Assembly (NCBI GenBank): GCA_030762175.1
Contig: CM060833.1
Location: 169,336,501-169,400,500 of the forward strand
Length of the DNA stretch: 64,000 nt
Direction: 5' to 3'
From: Metallyticus violacea
Taxonomy: Eukaryota > Arthropoda > Insecta > Mantodea > Metallyticidae
In this document: in pieces, positions 1-11,198 of the stretch
Numbering within the stretch: position 1 is the first letter of the stretch
How the letters are laid out: every line of letters begins with the position of its first letter
Program-made: the position numbers and the translations under genes
The notes under the pieces: generated by a model
The model's input: only the letters and a program-made list of their open reading frames with translations
Databases searched by the model: none
Told to the model about the DNA's origin: nothing

Positions 1-1180
1 CATGTACATCTATATACATGGTTACAATAAAATGAAAAAACTACTCCTGAAACAACTCGGCCAAAACAACAAAAACCAGAGAAGCAGAAACCGATAAATC
101 ATGGTTACAATTTTTGCTATATACATTGATATAAAATTGTTAACAGTGTTTTTAAATCAGTATAGTATATTGTCACTCATATATTTCTTTACAGAATAAT
201 ATAGACTTTTTTTTACACAGGTATTTTCTGAGAGCATATTAGCAGGATTTACTCTTGTTTATTAAGACTTTTAGGCTAGAGGGAAGAGTGATTTGTACTT
301 AAATGCATTCTAATAAATTTCTTTTTGATGGAAGGAAAGTGCTGAAATCATTGTATGTATATTTGGTACTCTTGCTATGAATATTGCAGTCATGTACAAA
401 TTTTTATTTCTTATATAAAAATTCAGTAGATAGAATGTTGATAGAAAATAACATGAACTTACCCTTAATGGAACATTTACAACCAATTTACTCGTAAACA
501 CAGAAATTTGGTTAATTTACATGTTGATATAGTATTATTATAGTATTTCATAGTCTTTTGTTGATAATTTATTTTTGTATAAGGTCAACCAACATAAAAC
601 ATTTGAGATACTTAAAAGATACTGATATATTTCATTGTTTTTCCAATATTTTGATAAAAATTATTGAGATCTGTTAATACCAGTGGTGGTATAATTTTTG
701 TGCAAAGTTATTGATTAAATTTAATTTTGTTCAACTAGCTAAAGAGGTGCCTATGGACATGTTATTCAAATGGCACAGTTTTGTGAGACAAATTTATCAG
801 GGTTTTATTCAGTTGAATGTATTACATGTATTCCATTTTCATAATGTACTTAAAAGTACATAAATTAATTGCACCTGAGTGTTTTTATATTTTTTACATA
901 ATATAAAATTAGGAATTAATTAAATCATCCTACTAACAGAATTTATGGTATGAAACTTGTAATAGCTTTAGTTGATAATCCTTGACCTTATAGGATTATG
1001 TAAATTTATCATATGCTTTAAATTTTTGTTTTTATATTTGTAAGAGATCAAATACAATAGATAATTACCCTTTTAATTGAATGAAACAAGCTGAATAAAA
1101 CGGTGCACAGATGCAGTTATTAAGTGATGCATTCTTATTTCTTTGTTATTAGTTTCATTGTTTTTGAATAATTTTTTTAG
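1..1180. other. Intron, no recognised element
   Basis: This is AT-rich sequence before the first visible exon. I see no coding homology, repeat shared with the rest of the window or promoter feature. It is inferred to be intron because the first exon opens in mid-codon. Confidence 0.6.
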
Positions 1181-1287
1181 GTTTAAAGGAGGGAAGATTT
1201 ACACATATATTGGAGAGGTATGTGTCTCTGTAAACCCATATCGAACAATGAATATCTACAGTCCAGAACTGGTGTCACGGTACAAAG
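1181..1287 (+). CDS. Myo1D: Myo1D exon, N-terminal motor subdomain
   Basis: The exon follows an acceptor with a T-rich tract ending in AG at 1179-1180, and ends before the donor gtacat at 1288. Its first base completes an arginine codon from an upstream exon; its last base opens a glycine codon finished at 4563. It encodes residues 1-35, including YTYIGEV and SVNPYR. This is the conserved start of the myosin motor core, in which the NPY motif packs near the nucleotide pocket. The start methionine and about 30 residues should lie on an earlier exon outside the window. Identity as a myosin exon is clear; the subclass comes from the whole set of exons. Confidence 0.93.
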
Positions 1288-1529
1288 GTACATTTATTAC
1301 TGTTACTTCACTCCTGCAGCATAAAAATAGTTAAGGTCATAGTTTATTTCCTTTGTAGACTTTTAACTTTCTACTAGGTATTTAACTTGCTGTTAACCTC
1401 TGATTCTCCCAAACAGTTATTAAGTAATTCAGTGATATTTGAAATAGACTTAGCTTGGTTTATACACATAGAGAAGTCTGTATTAGGTGACATGTATTTC
1501 ACTAACTGACTAATTTATAAGAACATATT

Positions 1530-1622
1530 TCAAGAGCTTTCATTCTCATCCTCATCTGGCGACTGACTAACATTGGCAGAGTCAGTCCCTAGCTGAAGAT
1601 GAGAGTAAAAGCTCTTAAAGCA
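1530..1622. repeat. Imperfect inverted repeat (hairpin)
   Basis: The arms carry AGAGCTTTCATTCTCATC at the left and GATGAGAGTAAAAGCTCT at the right, with a short loop around the sequence actgactaacattgg. A Pol III-type or coding signal is absent. The layout (AAAGCTCT plus GATGA) resembles the tail hairpins of the PLEs elsewhere in the window, but the family was not established. Confidence 0.5.
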
Positions 1623-1729
1623 TGTTCTGATATACTGACTTCTTTAAGTGCGTAATCAATCTCTTCACTGTTTCTAATTTCTACTAACTTTACAATTAGC
1701 TTGGTTTATTAGAAGCATATGAGCTCATG

Positions 1730-2640
1730 AAAGCTTTGAAAAGTGTTAACATTAGTATCAAGGTAAACCTGGTAAGCCTGTATATCCTCACCATTAAAGG
1801 AGATGTTCACCAACACATTGGAAACACAGCCTCAGTTTCTGCATTGCCACAAGAGTTTAAGGGTTGTTGCAATGTACTTTCTCTTTCAGCATTTTCCATA
1901 GGAAGAAATCACATGTGCGGTCAGGCAAGCTTGGTGGCCAAAGTCCGTTAGAAATACCAATTATCTTCAAAGAAATTAATAAATTTAATTTTCCGTTGTT
2001 GTATGCAACAAATTAGCGGTAATCTCACTATAAAGCAAACCATTCTGTTTTGGGGGGGGGGGGGGTATGTCATAAACAGGATGTCGTGCATGGTATGAGG
2101 ATTCTCACTAGTCCAAATATGAATATTCTGGGAATTGGTTTGCCACTTAGATGGAATCATATCTTGTTGGAGAATCATGTGTAACCAGTATTTCTGGTTA
2201 TGCACATTGATTAGCTTAAATAATCAATTACAGTAATTAAGTTTCTTCTGTTAATAAGGGCATTCCAATTCTTGTAGTAACACAGTATGCATGTAGGTTT
2301 GGCTTTTTTACAGGTCATTGATATTTGCTTGTGGCAATTTCTATCTCCTGAGACAGTTTGGGAAGGACTTGTGAGGTGACTTGCAGTCATCCTTTTATCT
2401 TTCACTATTGCTTTAGACATTCCTTCTTGGGCATCTAGCAACATTCCTTATTATTCCAGTTTCTTCACAAGATATGGAATGAAAGATTTTACTATAGGTT
2501 TCCAAACCATAAACTATGATTGTTTTCAACATTTTCAGAACATCTGCTGTTTTTCAGTATGTACAAACTGAAAAATGTATGCTTTGCCATTGTGTACTGG
2601 TTCATATTGTCTACATATTGTATTGCTTATAACACAAAGG
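1730..2640 (-). pseudogene. Mariner-like (DUF4817-type) transposase remnant
   Basis: Read on the minus strand in shifting frames, pieces match the insect mariner-like transposases that carry a DUF4817-type N-terminus. From high to low coordinates there is a helix-turn-helix-side piece with SPSQTVSGDR, then a stretch like the VVQELKP..KRI.YC block, then PTRYDSI and SQNIHIWTSENPH (family SENPH block), an FFEDN block, and a degraded DFFLW-like piece near 1890. Several stops, frameshifts and a 13-G run near 2051 break it. The SENPH block lies around 2080-2120. A second copy of the family is at 35015-35530. It is certainly non-functional. Confidence 0.65.
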
Positions 2641-3065
2641 AATAATTATTGTTGATCTCACAATAATAGCATAGCAGATACATCACATAATTAAGTATGG
2701 CAAATAGGTATATGCACCATTTGGGCTGGAGCTGCCAGTGTGTCCTTTCATAATTATATTTCTCTTACACATTTCACTGAATTACTTCCTTAGATTGAAA
2801 ATCACAAGGAAATATTGGGCTGACAGCAATTGAAACAACCAATATTTTATGCTAATAAGCATTATTAGCAATCCTATAAGAGAGGCAGAATGTCATTCAT
2901 GCATCATATAAGAAGGCATTCCAATGGAAGTCACACAATAAACAGATTGGTCACTGTCCCATGTTAACTTGACTAACTTTTCCAATATTGGTTGGTGCAT
3001 GCATGTAATTTAACATAGAGCTGGTAACTAACCTTATAGTTAATTCATTTGTTCTTAATTAGACA

Positions 3066-3165
3066 GTGAGTAGATTTAATACTCTTATGCTCCACTTACT
3101 ATTGAATTATACAGAATATGTTTCACAGGCCTTTGCCTGCATCATCAGCTGTGTGTTGACAACAA
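3066..3165. repeat. Solo PLE-like terminal sequence
   Basis: The segment from GATTTAATACTCTTATGC to the CATCATCAGC stem is closely similar to each arm of the palindrome at 16159-16346. The tail pattern (AAACATRTTC, a GCCTTTGCC stem and a GATGATG core in reverse) resembles the 3' ends of the recognisable Penelope-like elements here. There is no coding part beside it. The rest of 2650-4562 holds nothing I recognise. Confidence 0.55.
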
Positions 3166-4562
3166 ATCTTTGTTCATTAAAAATTCATTATTGGCTAGTT
3201 AAATTAATGTGTAAATAAATTGCCAATCAACCACCCAGAGAGCGAATTAACTAAAGTAGAGTTGGTTTAAAATTTAAATGCCTTAACTTGTTATGATTAG
3301 AGATTTGTGCATAATATTGTCATTACTAGGATCCCAGAAAAAATTATGCTAAAACAACTAATGAATAAGCATGCAAACATGCCTTTAAAAATTGAAAATA
3401 TGCTAATATATATACTCTAATAAATTAAAACAATTAGTTTCCTGTAATAGTGTAAATACTAAATGAGAAAATAATTCATATTATTTTTAGGGACTGAAGC
3501 AGAAGTGATTCTGTTGTTCGAAATTAATAATAAATTGCAATTTGCAACCTGCGTTTGAATAAATTCTCAACCTCTGTCTGTTCATCCTCAAGGTGCTTTT
3601 GTGTCTTGTTCAAAATTTCTTTCCATATCAATTGGGACATGTCTAATAATAACTTCCATGGAGAGAAAGGTAGGTCTTGTAAGATTTATCGTTTGTTCTA
3701 CATTTAGATTAGAATTTGTTTGTTCAAGAAATGTTGGTGGTGTATTTTAAGTAAATTGTTGTAATTTCCAGTAATGTGATTGCTTTTAGTAAGCCAGGAA
3801 AACTGGCAGATATAAAGAACTTCCTTCCCACTGATGGTTTGACAATATATTTTGAGCTGCCTCAACAGATAGCAATCCATGAATTAACATTCTCTTCAAC
3901 TGGATATAAGTTCTGAAAATAACACTGGCCACATTCCCCATTAACACTGTGCAAGTAAAAGTGAAATATTTGGTGCTAATGATCTAAACAACTGAATTAT
4001 TGGTGGGGATGAGAAAAAAATTTCTCTACATAGGCAATGATGAGTCATATATTATACCTGCTATACAGTTGCCAGGTTGTTTCCTTTTAATTCATGCCAT
4101 GTTAATAAAAAGTATTAAAATCATAAAAGGGGGGAAATATTTGTATCTGTTACCAATATGTCATACAGGACTTAAATATATTGAATATATGATTAATTTA
4201 TAGAAGTAACCAAAATATGCAGTTTTATGCAATATAAAACCATGTTTAATAAATTAATAATTGATCATTTATATAGATACTATATAAGAATACAGTTATA
4301 GCTCCAGGGGAAAAATGTGATATATATATGATTTTCTTGGCCCAAATTATTACTGAAAACATATAAATGCATCTGCAGTTGTTGATGCACCATAATTTTA
4401 GATTATGTCCTGTAATAAATGTATTTTTGGTATCCATTTAGCTTTTAAATTTGTGGATCCTTTCAGCATTTTTCTCATTATTAAGATATTATGTATAGTT
4501 GTTTTGCTTAATAGCGAGTGTAAATATTTTAGTTTAATTTATTTGATTTCTTGATTGAACAG

Positions 4563-4758
4563 GAAGAGAACTGTTTGAGAACCCTCCACATATTTTTGCA
4601 ATTGCTGATGCAGCCCATAAGGAAATGAAGCAACAAGGACGTGACACATGTATTGTCATAAGTGGTGAATCTGGAAGTGGTAAAACAGAAGCTTCTAAGA
4701 TTATTATGAAGTATATTGCTGCTGTGACTAATCTTGGAGGTCGGCAAGAAATTGAAAG
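4563..4758 (+). CDS. Myo1D: Myo1D exon with the P-loop (ATP binding)
   Basis: The acceptor AG is at 4561-4562 and the donor gtactt starts at 4759. The exon encodes residues 36-100 plus two bases of an arginine codon finished at 15519. It carries [11 protein letters not shown], typical of class I motors, then the Walker A/P-loop GESGSGKT at 4664-4687 (residues 70-77), followed by [12 protein letters not shown]. The P-loop lysine and threonine that bind ATP phosphates and magnesium are intact. Many myosin I proteins have GESGAGKT; the serine in place of alanine is tolerated in other myosins. An open frame runs past the donor into the intron, but homology stops at the splice site. Confidence 0.95.
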
Positions 4759-4907
4759 GTACTTAATTTTTGTGCACTTCAGCTGTTCACTTTCTATTGG
4801 TCAGTTAATTTGGGAAAACAGAAAATCATGGAAAATGGACTTAACTTATAAAAAGTTTTACAAGTTAGGATATTACAAAAGGATAAAAAATTTTGAATCT
4901 TAGTATG

Positions 4908-5003
4908 CATATTATTATTGTTATTATTGTTGTTGTTGTTACTGCTCCTGCTGCTGCTTCCGTTATCACTGCTACACCACCCACCATCACCACCACCAAG
5001 ACC
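4908..5003. repeat. Trinucleotide-rich simple repeat
   Basis: A run built from ATT/GTT, then CTG/CTC, then CAC/ACC triplets (for example TTATTATTGTTGTTGTTG). Imperfect microsatellite within the intron. Confidence 0.8.
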
Positions 5004-5337
5004 CATTGCTGCCGCTGTCACCAAAGTGATAAGAATACTCCATATAGAATGAGAGGAACTTAACCAATGGGAGCAAAGACATGCTTTGAGTTGACAAGTC
5101 AGCTCCTTACCAGTGAACCAAGGCACAGTTAATTACTGTATTTATTGAATCCAATGCACACCTTTTTGTCCAAATGTAGTATTCAAAATTGTGGCGCACA
5201 TTAGATTCAAGTGCAAATTTGTTCTGGTTATTCAAATTTATCTATTATTATTAATTCATAATGCATTGCTGCAATTCTTGGCTTTATTACTTTTATTGTT
5301 GGCCTATTATATAAAGCATTTGAATAGTAGGTAGTCA

Positions 5338-5645
5338 CAAAGTGGGGGCAAACGGAGAAGAACATCTTAATGAGGCTACTTTCAAGCGTAAAATAATTCT
5401 TTATGCTGAAAAAAATGGCAATAGAAAGGCAGGAAGAGAGTTCAATATAGCTGAGAGCAACATTTACTTGTGGCAGCAACAGAAATTGGCATAATTTGCC
5501 ACTAAAGATAGTAGGAAGAAATTCACTGATCCTTATAAAGGAAGACATCCTGACTTTGAAGAAAAAGTTTCGGAATTAATACATGAAAAGAGAAAGAATG
5601 GGCAGCCTGTGACTAATGACACCGTAAGACTTATACCAATTATCC
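5338..5645 (+). pseudogene. Pogo/Tigger-like transposase DNA-binding fragment
   Basis: From 5384 the + strand frame reads KRKIILYAEKNGNRKAGREF, NIAESNIYLW, then after one in-frame stop, RKKF, GRHPDFEEKV and EKRKNGQPVTNDTV. This is the order of the helix-turn-helix DNA-binding part of pogo/JRK (Brinker-type) transposases: K.A-E-NGNR.A.REF, W, then a GRHP.LEE.V..fI.e.R..G.PVT block. The catalytic DDE part is not visible. Loose direct similarity between sequence near 5190 and 5815 (gcacattagatt / gcacattacatt) may mark element edges, but I am not sure. Confidence 0.7.
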
Positions 5646-5659
5646 TAGCAACAGCATGA

Positions 5660-6760
5660 GTGATGGATTTTGTTCTATGTGCTCCAAGGTGTAACAAGAG
5701 TCCACTTATAAATTTTATGTTCTGATCGTTTTATGAAGCAGATGTGCTTATCTCTAAGATGCTGCACAATAATATGCCAATTTTTATATATATATAGTTT
5801 CAAATTTGGAGTGCACATTACATTTCATTGGCATAATTGATTGGTGTAAATGCAGTATGTGCTTAAATATTTTAGACTGAGTTTGTAAGGCCTTTGACAG
5901 CATTCTTTATTTCAATTTATTTCTTATTCAAATTCTTATGAAATTTAGTGGGGAGTGATGTTGGTTCGCTCATTTGTCCATTATTTATGTCCTCTCAGTG
6001 TGTTGGCATGCTGCTCTGCTCTTTATAGCAGTTTTGGAGTATGTGAAAGTGACATGCATCAAGCTTATAAAATCCTTCAATATGTAATGCAACAGTTTTC
6101 TTCCTCTTTCAGGATTTGGTTTATTTTAATTTCAAATACACTCGATTGTTCCTTAATTCTTTGTCTATAAAGTGCTATTTTTCAATATTTTTTGCAAATC
6201 TGCTTTGCCATCTTTATACCGGAATTATGACTTTGTCATTGTCAAAGCACATTTTGCAGACAGCAGCTATTACGAGGACCTAAGAGTTGCAAATTAGAAA
6301 CTGCAAGGAGCCAAAGTAGACTGATTTGACAGTCTTTTTTGGTAAACAATTAACAGTGCTTTTATCCACTGCTGGCTCTCCATGCACTTTTTTCAAAATA
6401 ATTTGAATGCTGGTGATAAACTCATATTTTACCACAAAAAATTGAATTACTGCTATTTGTTTATTTAATGTTTCCAGTTTGAAAGTGAGGTACATCAATG
6501 CCACCTAGCAGAAGATCAGGCTTATGAGATAATGTGCAAAAGTTCAAAGATGCTTCATATAAAATATTATTTTTCCTCGCAATACTGGTCAAGAAAATAA
6601 ATGTATCTCATTAAAACATACCTCTAAATATTTGTTTTAACAGGATTTTTTCTTTCTTCTTTCTATAGGTCCATAGCTATGGCACTGAGAATATTATAAA
6701 TTAATTAAATCTTCGAATTATGGGATTTTTTGAATTAATTAACTGATTTTGAAATAAACA
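5660..6760. other. Intron stretch without recognised element
   Basis: AT-rich sequence with short chance open frames only. Nothing here resembles the repeats elsewhere in the window. Confidence 0.5.
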
Positions 6761-6774
6761 GCTTATACTGTATT

Positions 6775-7022
6775 TGAACTTTGTGAAACACTTCTCCAGC
6801 CTAGGGAGAGTGTAGCCAACTTCTGAGGTTTGGATGCCGGTAAGGAAAAACTGTCCAGATAAATGATAATTTGCTTGGAAGGGCTCAGGGGACTTTGTGA
6901 TCTAAGTTTCTCATGGATTGACCTTAAGAACTTAGGACACTCTTCTGAAAACAAATCCAACCAAGAATCTTAACTTGGGCCTGCTGTGTGGGAAAAGCAC
7001 ATATGCTACCACTAGGCAACAG
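6775..7022 (-). mobile_element. tRNA-derived SINE, third family (SINE-C)
   Basis: On the minus strand the element opens with TTGCCTAGTGGTAGCATATG at about 7001-7020, a good Pol III A box, and has a B-box-like GGTTGGATTTG near 6952-6962 at about the expected tRNA spacing. The downstream body has no similarity to the other SINEs. It could also be a degraded tRNA pseudogene with a tail. The 3' end is set only by loss of structure. Confidence 0.5.
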
Positions 7023-7173
7023 CAGTCTATTGCTCCAAAAGGTATAATATAGGGCTTTCCAAAACGATTGTTGGGGTTTCAAAACGTCATTGCTCATAGT
7101 ACAATTCAAATTATAATATAAAAGTTTTATTGCATAATTCAATCAAAAATTTGTTTTACATTCATTATCAATA

Positions 7174-7662
7174 CAGTAATACCTCAGTTCATCATTTTTG
7201 GTGGGAAGAGATTGAAAAAACGATGTTCAAAAATAAATAAAGCCACTATATTTTGCATCAATTTTACATGTTACCATGGACATATTTTACACTTTGTAGT
7301 CAGTCCTGGTGATCTATGATAACCATACGTGCCTCATAGACCCAAGATTGCGGGTTCAATCCTGGCCAGAGGTTGATAGATTTTTTTGGGGGGGGCGTAA
7401 ACTCCCAAGTATGGGTTCCTTCAGAATGGAAGTAAAGCTGAGAGTTCTGTGTTGCAGATTTACGGCACGTAAAAGAACCTAAGTGTGAAAACAAAGTTCT
7501 AAAAGCAAAATTTATCATTAGTTTCATGCCCTGAATTGAATGGGACGCTGATGACCTGAGAAGTTAAAGAGTGTTGTAAATAAAACAAATCAACAAAAGT
7601 CAAAACATTTGTCATTTTCTTTGAAAAAGGTCATTAATTGATATTTTCTTCTTTTCTTTTCA
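7174..7662 (+). repeat. Pogo-like MITE carrying an internal SINE, copy A
   Basis: It begins CAGTAATACCTCAGTTCATC, a typical pogo/Tigger-type terminal sequence. About 120 bp follow (including ACATATTTTACACTTTG), then a SINE-A, then about 70 bp more. The same order with the SINE at the same place occurs at 26563-27104, so this is a composite repeat family. It ends where PLE-4 sequence begins. No transposase is visible. Confidence 0.65.
7300..7590 (+). mobile_element. tRNA-derived SINE-A, full-length, nested in MITE
   Basis: The tRNA-related head has CCTGGTGATCTATGATAACC (A-box region) and the B box GGTTCAATCCTGG near 7350. The body shares TGGATTTTTTTGGGCG-like, TATGG.TTCCTTC, GGCACGTAAAAGAACCT, TTCATGCCCTGAATTGAATG and GACGCTGATGACCTGAGA with five other copies here. 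It ends in an A-rich AAATAAAACAAATCAAC tail. An eight-G run interrupts the body near 7390. Confidence 0.85.
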
Positions 7663-8110
7663 TGCGATGCAGTGTAAAAATCTTATTGAAATTAAACAAA
7701 ACAGATTTCAGGACAAAAGAGAAAAAATCTGGTATTTACCAGATTAATTGTAAGGATTGTGAAAAAATCTATGCAGGGAAGACAAAGAGAAATACAGGCA
7801 TTAGGTTGGAGGAACATTGGAGAAACATCCATTATAAACAAATAGATAAGTGAACTGTGGCAGCACATTTTTGGAATGAAAACCATGAAATAGAAAAAGG
7901 CATCAAGTTATTAATAACTGTTCAACAACCAAAAGATCTAAACATATGAGAAAGGATTTAAATGTAAAAAAACCTGAGCATAACCTTATGAATTTTGACA
8001 TCCGGAAGCAGACAGCATTTTATTTAAGTTTATCACTAGATCATCAGAGTCCACCAGTATACCTACCTACCAGCTTCTATGAATGATCTAACAGTCGTTT
8101 AACAGATGAT
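7663..8110 (+). mobile_element. Penelope-like element (PLE-4) C-terminal fragment
   Basis: From 7731 it encodes GIYQINCKDCEKIYAGKTKRN, the GIY-YIG endonuclease core with its CxxC pair. IRLEEHWRNIHYK and a HFWNENHEI block follow after one stop. PLEs pair a telomerase-related reverse transcriptase with this nuclease; only the nuclease and 3' tail remain here. It is the same family as the long copy at 30557-33380, with the matching tail ATGAATTTTGAC. Confidence 0.8.
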
Positions 8111-8639
8111 GATGTGGTAAAAGTTCCATGAACCATATGTCCTGAGTAAATCTCATGTAAGTGAAACCATAAAGAGTGTTCTAAATATCCTGCCCAGAAG
8201 AGATTATAAACAGAACAATATTTGCAGGTGAAGTTAATTATTTATCAATAATTGTAAATTGAAAAGGCTCACAAACATATAATGGTGTTTTATACTGTAG
8301 TACAAGTTTTTGTTGCATATGATAAAACTATAAAAATAATTTGGGAAAAGTCGGAAAAAAAATCAGAATTTCATCTTGAAACATGTTAGCATCTTGGCCT
8401 AATTGTAATTGCTGCTTCAAATAAATTGTAATTGCTGTGGTTACAGTTTTTTATTTATATGTAACTATTTGTTCTAGCTAAAAATACTTATTTCATATAT
8501 ATATATGAATAATGTAAAATAACAGGAACTATAGATGCAGAAATAGTTAGAACACTTAAAAGTTGAAAATGTATTAATGAATGAAGACTTGTGGAAGTTT
8601 ACTCAGAGATATAAAGATGGCAGCTAAATTTTTGCATAA
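8111..8639. other. Intron stretch without recognised element
   Basis: AT-rich; no coding homology or shared repeat was seen. Confidence 0.45.
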
Positions 8640-8880
8640 TACACTACCAGAGTTAATTCTTACATATTATATATATTTTCTCTCTTCCTCTTGTTGCTTG
8701 TTTAATCTGTTTCCATGCATTATGCTACTTTTGGGATTAAATATTTATTTTTACCACCTTCACTTGTCTGCATTAGAATTACACTATTTGACATAAAGTG
8801 AAAATTGTGTGAATATTTAAGTGTTTTTGCTTCTTTAGTTCTTATTACCCAGTGCATGTGTGAAGACCACATTGAGATAA
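8640..8880 (+). repeat. Unclassified repeat X, copy 1
   Basis: Sequence from TTGTTGCTTGTTTAATCTG through ATTTATTTTTACCACCTTC is repeated on the minus strand at 38868-39040. The same reading frame stays open in both (CCLFNLFP / CCLFYLFP, then NIYFYH.HLS). A downstream motif (TATTTAAGTGTTTTTGCTTC) recurs near 61065. No family was recognised. Confidence 0.55.
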
Positions 8881-8885
8881 ATATG

Positions 8886-9358
8886 GTACTTACGAAGCTG
8901 TAGATAATGGAGTGGTAATGTATCCTAAACTTAGGTATTAATTTTTTACACTTACATAAAAATAAGATGTGTTTTGGTAGACTCTCCCCCATCTATAGTT
9001 GCTCACTAAACCACCATTACTCGAAACGATGCTAGACATGTGGATGTTCCATTGGTGCCATCTGTTGGCTGAAGTAGGAACTTGCTGAGTTCATGAATAG
9101 GAGGAAACTCGAAGTTCATTAGATTTTCTTTATTTTTTAATATGAACATTTTTTCCAAGCAGATAACTCCATTGGATTGTGAAGATGTTTCAGCAGTTTA
9201 ACTTCTGGTTTTATTTCATGATTTTTGATCCACAAGTTAGCTGCTACTGCTGATTTATCCACTTGCTTAAACCGAATATTTCTAAAGTGTTCTTTCTTCT
9301 GAATTTCCAATTTCTTTATTTTGCCTATGTAGCTCTGCTCACAATCTGCACACTCATT
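8886..9358 (-). mobile_element. PLE-1 3' fragment, left arm of inverted pair
   Basis: Minus-strand sequence matches the GIY-YIG nuclease C-terminus and 3' tail of PLE-1. The tail has the terminal block CCTAAACTTAGGTATT on this strand and a CCATCTATAGTTGCTCAC block. It lies head to head with the + strand copy at 9362, forming a palindrome of about 950 bp. The copy is 5'-truncated inside the nuclease region and has stops. Confidence 0.8.
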
Positions 9359-9361
9359 TGA

Positions 9362-9840
9362 CAGAACAGAAATCAGGAATTATGAAATAAAGTGAGCAGA
9401 TTGTGAGCAGAGCTATATAGGCAAAACAAAGAGAAATTTAGAGATTTGGAAGAAAGAATATTTTAAGAATATTCAGTTTAAGCAGGGGGATAAATCAGCA
9501 GTAGCAGCTCACTTTTGGACCAAAAATCATGAAATAAAACCAGAAGTTAAACTGCTGAAACATCTTCACAACCCAATGGAGTTATCCACTTGGGAAAAAA
9601 TGTTCATATTAAAAAATAAAGAAAACAAATGAACTTGGAGTTTCCTCTTATGGATGAACTCGGCAAGTTCCTATTTCAGCCAACAGATGCCATTGCAGGA
9701 ACATCCGGGTATCTAGCCATCGTTTCGAGTAACGGCAATTCAGTGAGCAACTGAAGATGGGGTAGATTCACCAGAAACATCTCTTATTTTTATGTAATTG
9801 GAGTTTAGCGTAAAAAATGAATACCTAAGTTTAGGACCAT
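9362..9840 (+). mobile_element. PLE-1 3' fragment, right arm of inverted pair
   Basis: It starts in ACAGAACAGAAATCAGGAAT, the segment leading into GIY-YIG. It continues through CAGATTGTGAGCAGAGCTA (the CADCEQSY part), SAVAAHFWTKNHEIK-like coding, then the 3' tail ending ATACCTAAGTTTAGGA. It mirrors 8886-9358 over its whole length apart from small changes. It is not functional. Confidence 0.8.
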
Positions 9841-10890
9841 ATAGAGTGTTCAATAATATCAAATTTAAATAAATAAATAAAGGCAGCTTTTTAATATCTA
9901 TAAATGCCTGCATTATCAATGAAAGCCAGCAGAACAAATAGGGTGAAATGAAGAAGCTTATTGTCACATTCATTTTCAAAAACTTTTTTGTTACATTGAA
10001 TTTAGTTCAGTTTGGATTGTTTTTATTTAAAAGATTTTTATTTTTGGTTTATATTTATAAGAGTGCTAGTCATTACAATTAACAAAGGGTAGGTAAACAC
10101 ATTGCATGAAAATATAGATTTAACATGCAGTATTTTTATGTTAATTCATGTGTTGGAGCAAGAACTTGTTAATGAATGAATAGTGTGAAAAATTCAGGTT
10201 TGACATAGAGATAGTGCTCTGGTTAGCTTGATTATCATTTGTCTTTACCCATCATAAATGCTTTTGTATTATTTTCTATTCAGTAGTTTCTGTGTAAATA
10301 AGAAGTTTAGAAAGCTATGGGGCAGTTTTTTTAAGATGGACAAATTTGAATTTCAAGCACCTCGTGGGAAAAGGTACAATGCTGACTGAAATAAAAAACA
10401 TGTCTGAACTATACTTAAGGAAATTTGCTTCTTCATATTCAAGGGTGGAAAAGTGAACTACACTATTCAGACATGAGCAGAAAAGCCTTAAAGATAACTC
10501 CCACACTGAACAACTATCTACCAGCACAAAAGAATAAACAAATGACAAGCTGCACATTATGGTGTTACAAGATTAGAGAGTGTAAATATATGGATTATTA
10601 ACATTATGGATATCAGAACAACAGAATTAGAATACAAAAGTCCTTGCAGAATAGGTGATGCACATGTTGATTTTGCAACAAAAGCATATTTGTTGCCAAA
10701 TATCAAAGTATTATTTGAAGTGTTTTGAGAAGTATTGTGCCAATTTTCTAAGCTAGTTTGTCATGACTGATGACACCTGAATTCACCACTTTGTTCCAGT
10801 ATGTAACGAACAGTTGAAACAGTGGAAACAATGAGTTTCTGCTTTTGAAGAAAGCCAATACTCTTCCATCTGCTGGCTAAAATATACATC
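9841..10890. other. Intron stretch without recognised element
   Basis: No coding homology or shared repeat was recognised. A chance minus-strand frame at 10315-10557 has no family features. Confidence 0.45.
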
Positions 10891-10899
10891 AGTATTCTG

Positions 10900-11100
10900 A
10901 TCCTAAGTATGGCTTCCTTCGGAAAGGAAGTAAAGCAATGGGTCCCGTATCGTACATTTATGGGACGAAAAAGAACCTCAAGCCTAAAAGAAGAGGCCTA
11001 AGAGCAAAATTTATCGGCCGTTTCATGCCCTAAATTGAATGGGATGCTGATGACCTGAGATGTTAAACAGCATCAAAAAAAAAAAAAAAAAAAAAAAAAA
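10900..11100 (+). mobile_element. SINE-A, 5'-truncated, with exact TSD
   Basis: This is the body and tail of SINE-A (TATGGCTTCCTTCGGAAAGG, ATTTATCGGCCGTTTCATGC) without the tRNA head, ending in a 30-base A run. The 9-bp direct repeat AGTATTCTG flanks it at 10891-10899 and 11101-11109. This is a textbook target-primed insertion that stopped short. It is likely one of the younger inserts here. Confidence 0.9.
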
Positions 11101-11198
11101 AGTATTCTGGGATTCCAAAGGTGTATAATTATCATGGTAGATTAACCTATTTAGCATCAAACAACACTGATACTATGCCAATGCACTTCAGGTAATGG

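Noticed and set aside
4625..4903. A 92-codon open frame with the P-loop as a stand-alone small protein
   Set aside because: Its first part is the P-loop exon of the myosin; the frame past 4758 is read-through into the intron after a good GT donor.
4794..5126. Minus-strand 110-codon frame with Ser/Asn-rich runs
   Set aside because: The runs come from the trinucleotide repeat at 4908-5003; no family similarity.
7300..7375. A tRNA gene
   Set aside because: A and B boxes are present, but no acceptor stem or cloverleaf can close, and the sequence continues into a shared SINE body. The same holds for the heads at 18750, 19401, 26745, 45190 and 51778.
8886..9840. Long terminal inverted repeats of a DNA transposon
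   Set aside because: The arms encode GIY-YIG and PLE tail sequence, so they are two PLE copies head to head.
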